The notes under the pieces are model-generated. The model was not told the DNA's origin, did no database searches, and saw only the letters and a list, made by a program, of their open reading frames with translations. From NCBI GenBank assembly GCA_014804755.1, contig JAAUZE010000008.1:288109-352108 (forward strand): a DNA stretch of 64,000 nt, read 5' to 3'. The position numbers and the translations under genes are program-made. Every line of letters starts with the position of its first letter. Position 1 is the first letter of the stretch. The stretch is from Lachnospiraceae bacterium (GTDB lineage: Bacteria; Bacillota; Clostridia; Lachnospirales; Lachnospiraceae). Of this stretch, positions 7,976 to 17,496 are shown piece by piece.

Positions 7976-8755
7976 ATGACCTTACAACTGCTTGTATCTG
8001 CGGTCAATAAAAAACCGCGGGAGCTGGCGCGGCAAATGCAGATTGACTCGGATGCGATCCTGATCGTCCAATGCGGTGAAAACGGTTATGAGGAGTGGGA
8101 GCAGAACGGACACAGGATCCGCGCGTACCGGTTCTGCGAGAAGGGTGTCGGTTTAAGCCGCAACAACGCGCTGCTGCGTGCCGACCGGGACATCAGCGTC
8201 TTTGCGGATGAGGATATTGTGTACACGGAAGGCTATGAGCAGAAAATACTTGCGGAATTTGAAAAACATCCTGAGGCGGATATGCTGTTGTTTAACGTGG
8301 GCGTCTGCGAGGAACGGCGCACTTACCACATCGACAGCTTCGGCAGGGTCGGTCAGCATAACTGCGGGCGTTATCCCGCATACAGCTTTGCCGTCCGGAC
8401 AGCGAAGCTGCATCAAAAAAATATCACATTTTCGCTGTTGTTCGGCGGCGGCGCAAAATACAGCAACGGCGAGGACAGTCTTTTTATCCGGGACTGCATC
8501 GTGAACGGGCTGAAAGTTTACAAGGTGCCGGTGACGATCGGGGAGGAGATCCCGCGGCCGTCCACATGGTTTCATGGGTATAACGAAAAATTCTTTTTTG
8601 ACAGAGGGGTACTTTACCACTATTTGTACGGCTTTTGGAAAAAGCCGCTTGCGATTCGTTTTCTGTTAAAAAACAAACCGGTCATGTGTAAGGAGATTCC
8701 CGTGAAAAAAGCGTATGCACTGATGAAGCAGGGAATGCGGGAGGCGGCAGAGTGA
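7976..8755 (+). CDS. Glycosyltransferase family 2-like protein
   Basis: A 259-residue GT-A-like protein. The start at 7976 is set by AGGAGGAAGG just upstream, in preference to an in-frame ATG at 7949. The motifs are less standard than in the other GT2 proteins. A GVGLSRNNALLRA helix is followed by FADEDIVYTEGY in the metal-binding position. A GGGAKYSNGEDSLF segment carries the conserved Glu-Asp expected of the catalytic base. Proteins of this type recur in capsule and EPS clusters of Clostridia. The stop overlaps the GTG of the EpsG-like gene, so the two are probably coupled. Confidence 0.75.
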   Translation: MTLQLLVSAVNKKPRELARQMQIDSDAILIVQCGENGYEEWEQNGHRIRAYRFCEKGVGLSRNNALLRADRDISVFADEDIVYTEGYEQKILAEFEKHPEADMLLFNVGVCEERRTYHIDSFGRVGQHNCGRYPAYSFAVRTAKLHQKNITFSLLFGGGAKYSNGEDSLFIRDCIVNGLKVYKVPVTIGEEIPRPSTWFHGYNEKFFFDRGVLYHYLYGFWKKPLAIRFLLKNKPVMCKEIPVKKAYALMKQGMREAAE

Positions 8756-9825
8756 TTGTATACATCGTGTTATTGTTAGTCACAACAGCAGCCGCATTTT
8801 TCGTCTCGAAGCAGGAGGCGCTGCCGGTGAGGGGGATGAACAGGCGGATGTTTGTAAACCGCATCAGCCTGTGCGCTATTTTTTTTCTTCTGTCTGCCGT
8901 TTCAGCGGCGCGCTATTATGTCGGAAATGATTATGGACGTTATGAGGATCATTTCTACAATATCTGGTACGGCTATGTTGTGCCGACGGAGCGCGGCTTT
9001 AATGTGCTTGTCAAATGCCTGCAGACGCTGTTCGGGAAGGATAATTACCTGCTTTTGTTCGCATTTTTTGCGTTTGTGACGGTGTTTTTTACTTTAAAAG
9101 CATTGTATACCTTAAGCGCCAGCTTTGTGTTCAGCTTTTATCTGTTCATGGCGTTCGGATATTATTATCAGTCATTAAATACCGTGCGTTATTATGTGGC
9201 GGTGGCGTTTGCGCTCTGTGCAATCCCGTATCTGTTCCGCAAAAGCTACGCGAAGTTTGTTCTGGTGGTCGTGCTCGGGGCGATGATCCATAAATCCGCG
9301 CTGGTCGTACTGCCGGTCTACCTGCTGGCGGACTGCCATTGGAAGCGCTGGCAGACGGCATTGCTGTCGGTGCTGGCGGCAAGCGGACTCGTGTTTGGAG
9401 ACTTTTATTTAAAGATGATTTTATATCTGTATCCGACGTACCGCAATACGATTTATCTGGAGGGCGGCACGTCCTATGTAAATATTGTCAGGTGTTTATT
9501 GGTATTGCTGTTTTGCCTGTTCTTCTACCGTGATGCGATACAAAACAATAGACAGATGTTATTTTATTTTCGCTTAAATGTCGCGGCGCTCATGCTCTAT
9601 CTGTGCGGTTCTTTTCTGCCGGAGGTGTCGCGGATCGGGACGTATCTGACGGTCACGCAGGTATTTCTTTTGCCGGGGGCGGCGTTACGTATAACGGATC
9701 AAAGGAAGCGGAAGGCGGCCGTGATCGGGATCACGGCATTTGGAGCGGTTTATTTTGCGGCATTTTTGTATAAGGCGTACGGTGAACTGGTAAAGCTTTT
9801 ACCATATCATACATGGTTGTTTTAA
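8752..9825 (+). CDS. EpsG-family polysaccharide polymerase (Wzy-like)
   Basis: A 357-residue polytopic protein with about ten membrane helices. The RYYVGNDYGRYEDHFYNIW segment after the second helix and the TERGFNVLVKCL stretch are typical of EpsG, the Wzy-like polymerase of Bacillus exopolysaccharide. It starts with GTG in a GTGA overlap with the upstream stop, behind GGGAGGCGG. It would polymerise flipped repeat units on the outer face of the membrane, with the Wzz-like protein two genes upstream. No Wzx-type flippase is visible in the window. Confidence 0.8.
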   Translation: MIVYIVLLLVTTAAAFFVSKQEALPVRGMNRRMFVNRISLCAIFFLLSAVSAARYYVGNDYGRYEDHFYNIWYGYVVPTERGFNVLVKCLQTLFGKDNYLLLFAFFAFVTVFFTLKALYTLSASFVFSFYLFMAFGYYYQSLNTVRYYVAVAFALCAIPYLFRKSYAKFVLVVVLGAMIHKSALVVLPVYLLADCHWKRWQTALLSVLAASGLVFGDFYLKMILYLYPTYRNTIYLEGGTSYVNIVRCLLVLLFCLFFYRDAIQNNRQMLFYFRLNVAALMLYLCGSFLPEVSRIGTYLTVTQVFLLPGAALRITDQRKRKAAVIGITAFGAVYFAAFLYKAYGELVKLLPYHTWLF

Positions 9826-9878
9826 GGAAAGAAGGACAGCCGGCCGGTAAGGTACAGGAACAGTCAGAGGAGAAAGCG

Positions 9879-10712
9879 ATGGAGCCTTTTTTTTCGATCA
9901 TTATTGTCTGCTTTCAGGCGGGGGAAGAGCTTGAGAAAACCGTCCGTAGTGTCCTTATGCAGACAGAGTCTGAGTTTGAGATCCTGGTCAAGGATGGCGG
10001 CTCCACGGACGGTTCGCCTGATCAACTGCCCACGGATCCACGTATCCGCCTGTTCCGTGAGAAGGACAGCGGCATTTATGATGCGATGAATCAGGCTGCG
10101 GGCAGAGTGAGGGGACGATATGTACTCTTCTTAAACTGCGGGGATTATCTTTATGACCGCGAGGTGCTTGCCGGAGTGCGAAAGGCGGCGGAAGGCGTGC
10201 TGTCTGACAGCGGGAAACCGGTCATTTTCTACGGCAATACCTATGAGAGGAAGACGCAGAGCCTTGTCATGAGCAATCCGAAGCTGGATGCGTTTGGCTG
10301 CTACCGCAATATTCCGTGTCACCAGAGCTGCTTTTATCCGGCGGAACTGATCAATCCGGAACTGCTTCGCAAGCGGGGCAGGGAAAGGACCTATGAGCCG
10401 CATTACCGCGTGCGTGCGGACTATGAGCATTTTCTGTGGTGCTTTTTTCAGGCAGGGGCGGAGACGGTCTATCTGCCGTTTACTGTCTGCTCGTATGAGG
10501 GCGGCGGTTTTTCGGAAACGCGTGAAAACCGCGCGGCGGCAAAAAAAGAGCATCGTGCTGTCACGGCGCTTTACATGACAAAGGGCGAACGCGCCCGTTA
10601 CCGGGCAGCGCTGATCCTGACACTTGCGCCGCTTCGGACGTATCTTGCGCGCAGCCGTTGGTTTTCGGGGGTGTATCAGGGCATAAAGAGGATTGTGTAC
10701 AGCAGAAAATGA
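9879..10712 (+). CDS. Glycosyltransferase family 2 (WcaA/AmsE-like)
   Basis: A 277-residue GT2 enzyme starting at the ATG behind AGAGGAGA. An upstream in-frame ATG at 9813 lies inside the previous gene and lacks a ribosome binding site. VKDGGSTDGS is the donor loop. FLNCGDYLYD replaces the usual DxD motif, as is usual for this subgroup. GIYDAMNQA is the characteristic helix before it. A basic C-terminus with a hydrophobic stretch near 235-250 may contact the membrane. It probably adds one sugar to the lipid-linked repeat unit. Confidence 0.8.
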   Translation: MEPFFSIIIVCFQAGEELEKTVRSVLMQTESEFEILVKDGGSTDGSPDQLPTDPRIRLFREKDSGIYDAMNQAAGRVRGRYVLFLNCGDYLYDREVLAGVRKAAEGVLSDSGKPVIFYGNTYERKTQSLVMSNPKLDAFGCYRNIPCHQSCFYPAELINPELLRKRGRERTYEPHYRVRADYEHFLWCFFQAGAETVYLPFTVCSYEGGGFSETRENRAAAKKEHRAVTALYMTKGERARYRAALILTLAPLRTYLARSRWFSGVYQGIKRIVYSRK

Positions 10713-10721
10713 GGATGGAAT

Positions 10722-12059
10722 ATGCGGGTTTTATGGGTTTGTAATATTATGCTGCCGGTGATCGCAGAGGAACTTGGCATGAACGCCAGCAATAAGGAAG
10801 GATGGCTCTCCGGCTTAAGCCGCAGGCTTCTTTCCGGGACGGCGGCGGACGGCGGAACGGAAACGGTAAAAGATACTTCTTTGGCGGAGGACATCGTACT
10901 CGGCGTCTGTTTTCCCGTAAACGGCATGCCGGAGGGAGCGGAGCGCGTCAGGGGCAGGCTGTCCGGCGCGGCGCTGTTTTATTATGGCTTTTCGGAGGAC
11001 ATCAAGCATGAGGAGCGCTATGATGCGGCGCTGGAGCAGCGCATGCGGGAAATCATTTCAGATTTTCGGCCGGACATTTTACATTGCTTCGGCACGGAGT
11101 ACGGGCATACGTATGCCGCGGTCCGGGCATTTGCAAATCCGAAACGCACCCTGATCGGCATACAGGGCGTCTGCGCGGCATTGGCCAGACATTATCTGGA
11201 TGGCATACCGGAAAAGATCAGGCGCCGTTCTACATTCCGGGATCTGATAAAAAAAGATAATCTTTTGCAGCAGCAGGAAAAAATGAGAAAGCGCGGAGAG
11301 CGTGAGGCGCAGGCGCTTGCCCTTACGGGACATGTGACGGGACGCACGCGTTTTGACAGGAGTGAGACAGAGAAGGCGGCGCCGCAGGCGGAGTATCATA
11401 GGATGAATGAGACGATGCGCGCCTGCTTCTACGATGGCGTCTGGACTTATGAGAGCTGTGAGAAGCACAGCCTGTTTATCAGTCAGGGGAATTATCCGAT
11501 CAAGGGACTGCATTATGCCCTGCGCGCGCTTGTCGTGCTAAAAAAGCAATATCCCGACATCCGCCTGTATGTGGCGGGGGACTGTATTGTACGCCGCGGC
11601 AGCACCGGATGGATGGACAAATTAAAGATATCGTCTTACGGGGCGCATTTAAACTCGCTCATTCACGAGGGAGGGCTTGAGGAGCATGTCTGCTTTCTCG
11701 GACAGATGGATGCGGTACAGATGAAGGAGCGGTACCTGAAAGCGCATGTTTTTTTATCCGCTTCCACGATTGAGAATTCGCCGAATTCAGTGGGTGAGGC
11801 GATGCTGCTGGGCGTTCCGGTAGTCAGTTCATCGGTCGGCGGCGTGCCGGATCTGGTGACGGATGAAGAGGAAGGTCTTCTATACTGTGCGGATAATGTG
11901 AATGCGCTGGCGATGGCGGTGACAAGGATCTTTGAGGATGGAGAACTTGCAAAGAGGCTTTCCGCCGCGGCGCGGGCGAGAGCCCGGAAGACGCATGATG
12001 CGGACGAGAATTATCGCACATTGTGCAGGATGTATCGGGAGATCAACGCCTGTATGTGA
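10722..12059 (+). CDS. Glycosyltransferase family 4 (GT-B fold)
   Basis: A 445-residue GT-B glycosyltransferase. The N-terminal acceptor half (about 1-240) carries an extra segment at around 175-215 (KRGEREAQALALTG). The C-terminal donor half has GNYPIKGLHYALRAL, FLGQMD and the retaining EX7E region in STIENSPNSVGEAMLLGVPV, followed by VGGVPDLV. It starts 10 bases after the upstream GT2 stop, behind GAGGATG. It belongs to the first EPS module. The sugar specificity is unknown. Confidence 0.8.
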   Translation: MRVLWVCNIMLPVIAEELGMNASNKEGWLSGLSRRLLSGTAADGGTETVKDTSLAEDIVLGVCFPVNGMPEGAERVRGRLSGAALFYYGFSEDIKHEERYDAALEQRMREIISDFRPDILHCFGTEYGHTYAAVRAFANPKRTLIGIQGVCAALARHYLDGIPEKIRRRSTFRDLIKKDNLLQQQEKMRKRGEREAQALALTGHVTGRTRFDRSETEKAAPQAEYHRMNETMRACFYDGVWTYESCEKHSLFISQGNYPIKGLHYALRALVVLKKQYPDIRLYVAGDCIVRRGSTGWMDKLKISSYGAHLNSLIHEGGLEEHVCFLGQMDAVQMKERYLKAHVFLSASTIENSPNSVGEAMLLGVPVVSSSVGGVPDLVTDEEEGLLYCADNVNALAMAVTRIFEDGELAKRLSAAARARARKTHDADENYRTLCRMYREINACM

Positions 12060-12100
12060 CAGCAGGGCATAAAAGTATGCAGGACCGATGGAGACAGAAT

Positions 12101-14500
12101 ATGAAATTAACCTTTGTCAGCAATTACATCAATCATCATCAGATTCCGATGTCGGAATACTTGTATGAGCAGCTTTTAGATGATTACCGCTTTGTGCAGA
12201 CGGAGCCGATGGAGGAGGAGCGCCGGGCGATGGGCTGGGGCGGGGGAACGGACGGTCTTAAGTGGCTTGTATGCTCCTATGAGCAGCAGGAAGAAGTGAT
12301 GCGACTGATGGATGAGAGTGATGTCGTCATTTTCGGAGGCTGTGAGCAGGAGGAACTGATCGGGAAGCGGCTGAGGGATAACAAGCCGGTGCTCCGTTAC
12401 AGTGAGCGGATTTACAGGGAGGGGCAGTGGAAGTTTGTTACGCCGCGCGGATTACTCCGCAAATATCGGGATCACATTCGCTTTCGGAACGGAGCCGCGT
12501 ATCTGCTGTGCGCGGGAGCGTATGTTGCTTCGGATTATCACCTGATTCACGCGTATCCGGGAAAGATGTTCCGGTTTGGCTATTTTACGCGCCTTTCCCG
12601 TTATGAAAGGGAAAACTGCCACGAGAAAAGAGAAAAAAACACGGTTCCGGTGTTGTTGTGGGCGGGCAGGTTTATGGAGTTAAAGCATCCGGCGGATGCG
12701 GTCAGAGTGGCGGCGGACTTAAAAGCAGAGGGCTTTACGTTTCAGCTTGTGATGGTCGGCGGCGGAGAGGAGGAATCCCTGCTCAAACAGATGGTGCGCG
12801 AGCGGGAGTTGGAAAATATCGTACGATTTACGGGATTTAGGAAGCCGGAAGAGGTGCGGGAGCACATGGAGCAGGCGGATATTTTTTTGTTTACGAGCGA
12901 TCACGGTGAGGGATGGGGCGCTGTCTTAAACGAAGCGATGAACAGCGGCTGTGCGGTGGCTGCCAATGAGGCGGCGGGCGCGTCTCCCTATCTGATAAAG
13001 GACGGGGTGAACGGATTTCTCTATCCCAACCGCGACTATGACTGCCTGAAGGCGTGCGTGAGAAAGCTGCTCGCCGATCAGACGCTTAGGCGGACGCTTG
13101 GGAGCAGGGCGTATGAGACGATACGCGATGTGTGGAATCCGCAGAGAGCTGCCGCGGAGCTGCTTTCCCTGTGTCGGCAGATTACCGAACGGACGGCAAA
13201 GGGCGGGCGCGCGCCGAGGGCAGAAGACCTCACGCTTCCGGCGGACGGGCCGTGCTCCATTGCGCCGATCATACGTCCGGGGCTGTGGAATCAGAGGCAT
13301 CTTATGCGTAAGAACAAACAAAAACCAAGGCAGCGCATCTATGTGTGCCATACGATGTATCATGTCTATATATCGCTGTTAAAAGAGATGGCGCTTGCAA
13401 GAAAGACGGAAGAAAACACAGACCGGGGAGAAGAATACGGGCAGGCGGAAAGGACGGCGGGGGCGCCGGACTGTATGAAAGCGCACCGGACAGGGAAAGC
13501 GGATCTTGCACTCAGCCGCGTGTTTATGGATTTCGGAGACTTGGGTAAACGGATCGAAGCGGAGGGCATCTTCGACCGTGTGCTCGTGCTTGACGAGCGG
13601 CGCGATTCAGATTTTCCCGAACTGATGAAATATAAGAAAGATCATCATAACATCGTGCGCCATATGATCAACCGTATGATCTACACAAAGAAGTACGGCA
13701 AAATACAGGAAGCCTATATTGACATTGATTTTACGCAGTATAAGGACATTTATGTGTTCTGTGATTCCGATCCCATCGGTTATTATTTAAGCTATAAGCA
13801 TATTTATTATCACGCCATGGAGGACGGGCTGGACTGTCTTCAGCATTTTGATGCGGCGCATGTGGACAATGCGGGTCATTTCCGGTTAAAAGCATATCTT
13901 GCGGCAAGGAATCTGATCTTTATTCAGAACGGATACGGAAAATACTGTCTTGACTTTGAGATGAACGACTGTTCGGTTGTGCCGTACCGATATGAAAAAT
14001 ATAAAGAAGTGCCGAGAAGGCCGTTGGAGCGTGCGCTTACTGACGCGCAAAAACAGGCGATGCTCCGCATCTTCCTGCCTGATGCAGAGAAGATCACGGC
14101 ACAGCTTTCAGGGTGCGGAGACTGCGTGCTGTTTTTGACGGAGGCGTTTCCGCCTGAGGAGGATGTGCGCATTGCCGTGTGCGGGCAGATCATAAAAGAG
14201 CATTGTGCGGGCAGGCGGGTAGTGATCAAGCCGCATCCGCGCGACGATATTGATTATGCGGCGTATTATCCACAGTGCGTCGTGATACGCGGGAAATTCC
14301 CGATCGAGGTTTTGAACTTCATTGAGGGCGTTCATTTTGCCAAAGCGGTGTCCATCATCACCTCGGCGCTCGATGCGATCACGTTCGCCGATGAAAAATA
14401 TAATATCGGACCGCAGATCTGGGATGCCTATGAGCCGAAGGAGCGCCACGCGTTCATGGTGGAAGGATTTATGAGAAGGCAGTGTGAGAAGAAAATCTAA
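12101..14500 (+). CDS. Two-domain transferase: GT4 fused to a sialyltransferase-like domain
   Basis: A 799-residue protein with two transferase domains. Residues 1 to about 365 form a GT4 GT-B domain (WAGRFMELKHPADAV, FTGFRKPEEV, EGWGAVLNEAMNSGC). A polar linker at about 365-411 leads to a second domain opening with RIYVCHTMYHVYISLLKEM. That opening resembles bacterial GT52/polysialyltransferase-type enzymes. The second domain keeps an acidic LTEAFPPEEDV loop, the HP motif in IKPHPRDD (about 710) and a Ser/Thr pair in SIITSALDAITF (about 750). It could transfer a nonulosonate such as pseudaminic acid made by the genes at 18.7-27 kb, which is inference. A second polar insert lies at about 435-470. 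A Met near 404 could allow separate translation. Confidence 0.7.
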   Translation: MKLTFVSNYINHHQIPMSEYLYEQLLDDYRFVQTEPMEEERRAMGWGGGTDGLKWLVCSYEQQEEVMRLMDESDVVIFGGCEQEELIGKRLRDNKPVLRYSERIYREGQWKFVTPRGLLRKYRDHIRFRNGAAYLLCAGAYVASDYHLIHAYPGKMFRFGYFTRLSRYERENCHEKREKNTVPVLLWAGRFMELKHPADAVRVAADLKAEGFTFQLVMVGGGEEESLLKQMVRERELENIVRFTGFRKPEEVREHMEQADIFLFTSDHGEGWGAVLNEAMNSGCAVAANEAAGASPYLIKDGVNGFLYPNRDYDCLKACVRKLLADQTLRRTLGSRAYETIRDVWNPQRAAAELLSLCRQITERTAKGGRAPRAEDLTLPADGPCSIAPIIRPGLWNQRHLMRKNKQKPRQRIYVCHTMYHVYISLLKEMALARKTEENTDRGEEYGQAERTAGAPDCMKAHRTGKADLALSRVFMDFGDLGKRIEAEGIFDRVLVLDERRDSDFPELMKYKKDHHNIVRHMINRMIYTKKYGKIQEAYIDIDFTQYKDIYVFCDSDPIGYYLSYKHIYYHAMEDGLDCLQHFDAAHVDNAGHFRLKAYLAARNLIFIQNGYGKYCLDFEMNDCSVVPYRYEKYKEVPRRPLERALTDAQKQAMLRIFLPDAEKITAQLSGCGDCVLFLTEAFPPEEDVRIAVCGQIIKEHCAGRRVVIKPHPRDDIDYAAYYPQCVVIRGKFPIEVLNFIEGVHFAKAVSIITSALDAITFADEKYNIGPQIWDAYEPKERHAFMVEGFMRRQCEKKI

Positions 14501-14587
14501 CGCTCACAGCAGAGGCTGTTTCGCGAAGATTTTCTACGGTTCGCAAGCGACCTTTCTCACACCGAAGAATCCGCAAGCGGATTCTTC
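14482..14587 (+). repeat. Nested inverted repeats after the fusion gene
   Basis: The 3' end of the fusion gene (GTGTGAGAA at 14482-14490 and AAAATCT at 14492-14498) can pair with AGATTTT (14527-14533) and TTCTCACAC (14554-14562). Right behind lies a perfect 11-bp hairpin, GAAGAATCCGC-AA-GCGGATTCTTC, at 14564-14587. No T-run follows, so it does not look like a classic terminator. It may stabilise the 3' end or slow transcription between modules. Confidence 0.5.
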
Positions 14588-14625
14588 ATCGCATATGAAC
14601 AGAATAAAAAAACAGAGGGAACAGC

Positions 14626-16365
14626 ATGTTTAGGGATATCAAAAAATTACGACTCTTAATGGATAAAAAACAGAAGCGCCAGATGGCAGGGCTTGTGGTC
14701 ATGATGATCATAGCCGGCTTTTTGGAGACGGTGAGCATCTCGCTTGTCATTCCGGTCGTGTCGGCGGTCATGCAGCCTGATGTGATAGAGAGGAACGCGG
14801 TCATCCGGTCAGTTTGCGAAACGCTGCATATCGGCGGCAGGATTCCGTTCACGGTGCTGTCCATGACGGCGCTCATTGTGGTATTTGTCGCCAAGGATGC
14901 GTTTTTGTTCTGGGAGTATAAGCAGATTTATCATTTTGTTTATACCAATCAGTTTCAGACAGCGGAGCGTCTGCTGCGCAGCTACGTCAACCGGAATTAC
15001 GAATATTTCCTGAATGCGGAGACTTCGGTCATCCAGCGCAGCATCACGGCGGATATCAATAATATGTACGCACTGATCTTAGCGCTTTTGCAGATGGCGT
15101 CCGAATTTATCGTATTTGTTTTTTTAGGGGTAACGCTGCTTGTCACGGATGCGGGTATGGCGATCACGCTCTGCGTGCTGCTCGTCGTGACGCTTGTTAT
15201 CATCAAGCAGATCATTAAGCCGATCATGAATCGCACGGGCAAGGCGAATCAGGACTACGGCGCTGCCATGTACGAGTGGATCACACAGACCGTGACCGGC
15301 ATTAAAGAGGTCAAGGTTAACGCGAAGGAGCAGTATTTTATCGGAGAATACTTAAAACAGGGAAAGGGCTATATCCGTGCAATGGAGACTTATAGTATGT
15401 TTTCCAACACGCCCAAGCTTTTGATCGAGGCGGTGTGCATGGCGGGGATCATCGGCTATATGCTCGTTTTTGTGTTAAGCGGAAGGGATGTCGGCGGGAT
15501 GGTTCCCACAATCTCGGCGTTTGCGGTGGCGGCGATGCGTTTGATGCCCTCGGCGAGCCGTATCAATAATCAAATGACGCAGATTTCGTTCTGTGAACCG
15601 TTCTTCTTAAATGTGAGCGACAACCTGCTCGATGACATCAGCGCGGAACGGATCGACTTATCCTATGCGGTGGAGGTGAAGGAGAAGCTGCCTGTCACGA
15701 AGGAAATCTGTTTAAAAGGGATTACCTATAAATATCCGAACACGGAGAAATACATTTTCGATCATGCAGATCTGACAATTCCTGTCGGTGCTGCAGTCGG
15801 CATCGTCGGGGGTTCGGGTGCGGGAAAAACAACGATCGTTGATATTATTTTAGGGCTGCTGCAGTTAGAAGAGGGAACGATTGAGGCGGACGGCGTGTCC
15901 GTGACCGAGCACCCTCGGGAGTGGCTGAAAAACGTTGGCTATATTCCGCAGATGATCGCACTCTTAAACGCCGATATTCGCAAAAATGTGGCATATGGTA
16001 TTCCTGAGGATCGGATTGATGAGGAAAAGCTCCGCCATGCGCTTTCCGAGGCGCAGCTTACTGAGTTTATCGACTCCCTGCCGGACGGGGATAAGACCGG
16101 CATCGGGGAGCGGGGAATCCGCATATCGGGCGGACAGCGGCAGCGCATCGGAATCGCCCGTGCGCTGTATGAGGATCCGGAGGTGCTCATTTTGGATGAG
16201 GCGACTTCGGCGCTTGACAATGACACCGAGGCGGCGATCATGGAATCGATCAACCGCCTGCATGGGAAAAAGACGCTGCTCATCATTGCACACAGATTGC
16301 AGACCATAGAGAAATGTGATATGGTGTTCCGGGTTGAGGACGGAAAAATTGTAAGACAGAGGTAG
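14626..16365 (+). CDS. PglK/MsbA-like ABC exporter, probable lipid-linked glycan flippase
   Basis: A 579-residue half-transporter with a permease domain fused to an ATPase. About six membrane helices lie in residues 18-325. The nucleotide-binding domain holds Walker A GGSGAGKT (about 395), the signature ISGGQRQRIGIARA (about 500) and Walker B VLILDEATSALD (about 520). The opening KKQKRQMAGLVVMMIIAGF and the ETVSISLVIPV stretch match the PglK-type group, which flips undecaprenyl-diphosphate oligosaccharides. A paralogue lies at 56466. With no Wzx in the window, the two are the best flippase candidates. Confidence 0.85.
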   Translation: MFRDIKKLRLLMDKKQKRQMAGLVVMMIIAGFLETVSISLVIPVVSAVMQPDVIERNAVIRSVCETLHIGGRIPFTVLSMTALIVVFVAKDAFLFWEYKQIYHFVYTNQFQTAERLLRSYVNRNYEYFLNAETSVIQRSITADINNMYALILALLQMASEFIVFVFLGVTLLVTDAGMAITLCVLLVVTLVIIKQIIKPIMNRTGKANQDYGAAMYEWITQTVTGIKEVKVNAKEQYFIGEYLKQGKGYIRAMETYSMFSNTPKLLIEAVCMAGIIGYMLVFVLSGRDVGGMVPTISAFAVAAMRLMPSASRINNQMTQISFCEPFFLNVSDNLLDDISAERIDLSYAVEVKEKLPVTKEICLKGITYKYPNTEKYIFDHADLTIPVGAAVGIVGGSGAGKTTIVDIILGLLQLEEGTIEADGVSVTEHPREWLKNVGYIPQMIALLNADIRKNVAYGIPEDRIDEEKLRHALSEAQLTEFIDSLPDGDKTGIGERGIRISGGQRQRIGIARALYEDPEVLILDEATSALDNDTEAAIMESINRLHGKKTLLIIAHRLQTIEKCDMVFRVEDGKIVRQR

Positions 16366-16374
16366 AAATGTTAG

Positions 16375-16403
16375 TATACACGAAAATAAAATGTTGGTAT
16401 AGT
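16375..16403 (+). promoter_or_regulatory. Candidate promoter of the GT2 gene at 16441
   Basis: TATACA, a 17-base spacer and TATAGT (16398-16403), with TGG before the -10. The -35 box is only a 4/6 match, so support is moderate. It lies between the ABC transporter stop and the next start. Confidence 0.4.
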
Positions 16404-16440
16404 ATTTTTGAAATAAATTGAACCCGGGGATCAAATTGTG

Positions 16441-17463
16441 ATGAAGCTGAGTATCATTGTACCTGTATACAATATGGCGGGCGACGGAAAACTGAATTAC
16501 TGCATGGATTCTCTTTTAGCGCAGACAATTGCGGATTATGAGATCATTGCGGTGGACGACGCTTCGACGGATGAATCGTTTGAGATCCTGAAGCGGTACG
16601 AGCAGAGGAATCCGGACCGGGTGCGGGTGGTCAGCTCGCCCGAAAATAGGAGGCAGGGCGGTGCGCGCAACATCGGGATAGAACTCGCGCAGGGGGAATG
16701 GATCGGTTTTATTGATTCCGACGACTGGATTGCGCCGGATATGTATGAGAAGCTGCTTGCGCGGGCGGACGAAAGCGGCGCGGACGTGACCGGATGTCAG
16801 TATCAGCTCACATCCGAGCACAGCATGAACCCGGGAAAACTGATCGTGAATCATACGCCGGAGCATACGGGGATACTGGGAGAAAAACAGTATCGTAAGT
16901 GGATGCTGATGCCCGGAAGTATGGTGATCAAGGTCTATCAAAAAAGCGTGATCGATCAATATCATCTTCGGTTTCCGGAGCATGTTTTTTATGAAGATAA
17001 TTGTGCAAGCCCTCTTTGGATGATGCATTTTACTCATTTTGAATTGGTGGACGAACCGCTGTATTATTATTATCAGCATGAGGCGTCCACGGTGCACCGC
17101 ATCACGAGAGAGCGGTGTTATGAACGCATGAAAACGGCGGAAATGCTTGTGGAAGGCTGCATGCGGGAGGGCTTTTATGAGCCGTACTATAAGGAATTGG
17201 AAGCGCGGTTTACGCAGCTCTATTATGTGAATACCCTGTTTTCCTATATGGCGGGGGTCCGCATTCCGTCCATTCCGTTTTTAAAGGAGCTGCGGGACGG
17301 GATGAATGCCTATTTTCCGCATTTCAGGGATAATCCGTATTATAGGGAGATGTATGACGCGGAGCAGAAAAAAATGATCGATCTGCACATGAAGAGTCCT
17401 GTGCGGTATGCGCTTTATGATAAGGCGCTGCGTATGTACCGGCGCATCCGCTATGGTAATTAG
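16441..17463 (+). CDS. Glycosyltransferase family 2
   Basis: A 340-residue GT2 enzyme. It shows SIIVPVYNMAGDGKL, VDDASTDES and the IGFIDSDDWI metal-binding motif, and VFYEDNCASP as the likely catalytic-base region (about residue 185). The C-terminal half is Tyr-rich and helical and looks soluble. The ATG at 16441 follows a weak CGGGGATC site; a GTG one codon upstream is possible. It lies between the ABC exporter and an acyltransferase, probably as part of the same glycan assembly set. Confidence 0.8.
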   Translation: MKLSIIVPVYNMAGDGKLNYCMDSLLAQTIADYEIIAVDDASTDESFEILKRYEQRNPDRVRVVSSPENRRQGGARNIGIELAQGEWIGFIDSDDWIAPDMYEKLLARADESGADVTGCQYQLTSEHSMNPGKLIVNHTPEHTGILGEKQYRKWMLMPGSMVIKVYQKSVIDQYHLRFPEHVFYEDNCASPLWMMHFTHFELVDEPLYYYYQHEASTVHRITRERCYERMKTAEMLVEGCMREGFYEPYYKELEARFTQLYYVNTLFSYMAGVRIPSIPFLKELRDGMNAYFPHFRDNPYYREMYDAEQKKMIDLHMKSPVRYALYDKALRMYRRIRYGN

Positions 17464-17496
17464 GAAGAAAAACGAACTCATCGGGGGGGAATGGAA

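Noticed and set aside
14564-14587. Terminator after the fusion gene
   Set aside because: The hairpin is perfect but no T-run follows, so it is reported as an inverted repeat only.
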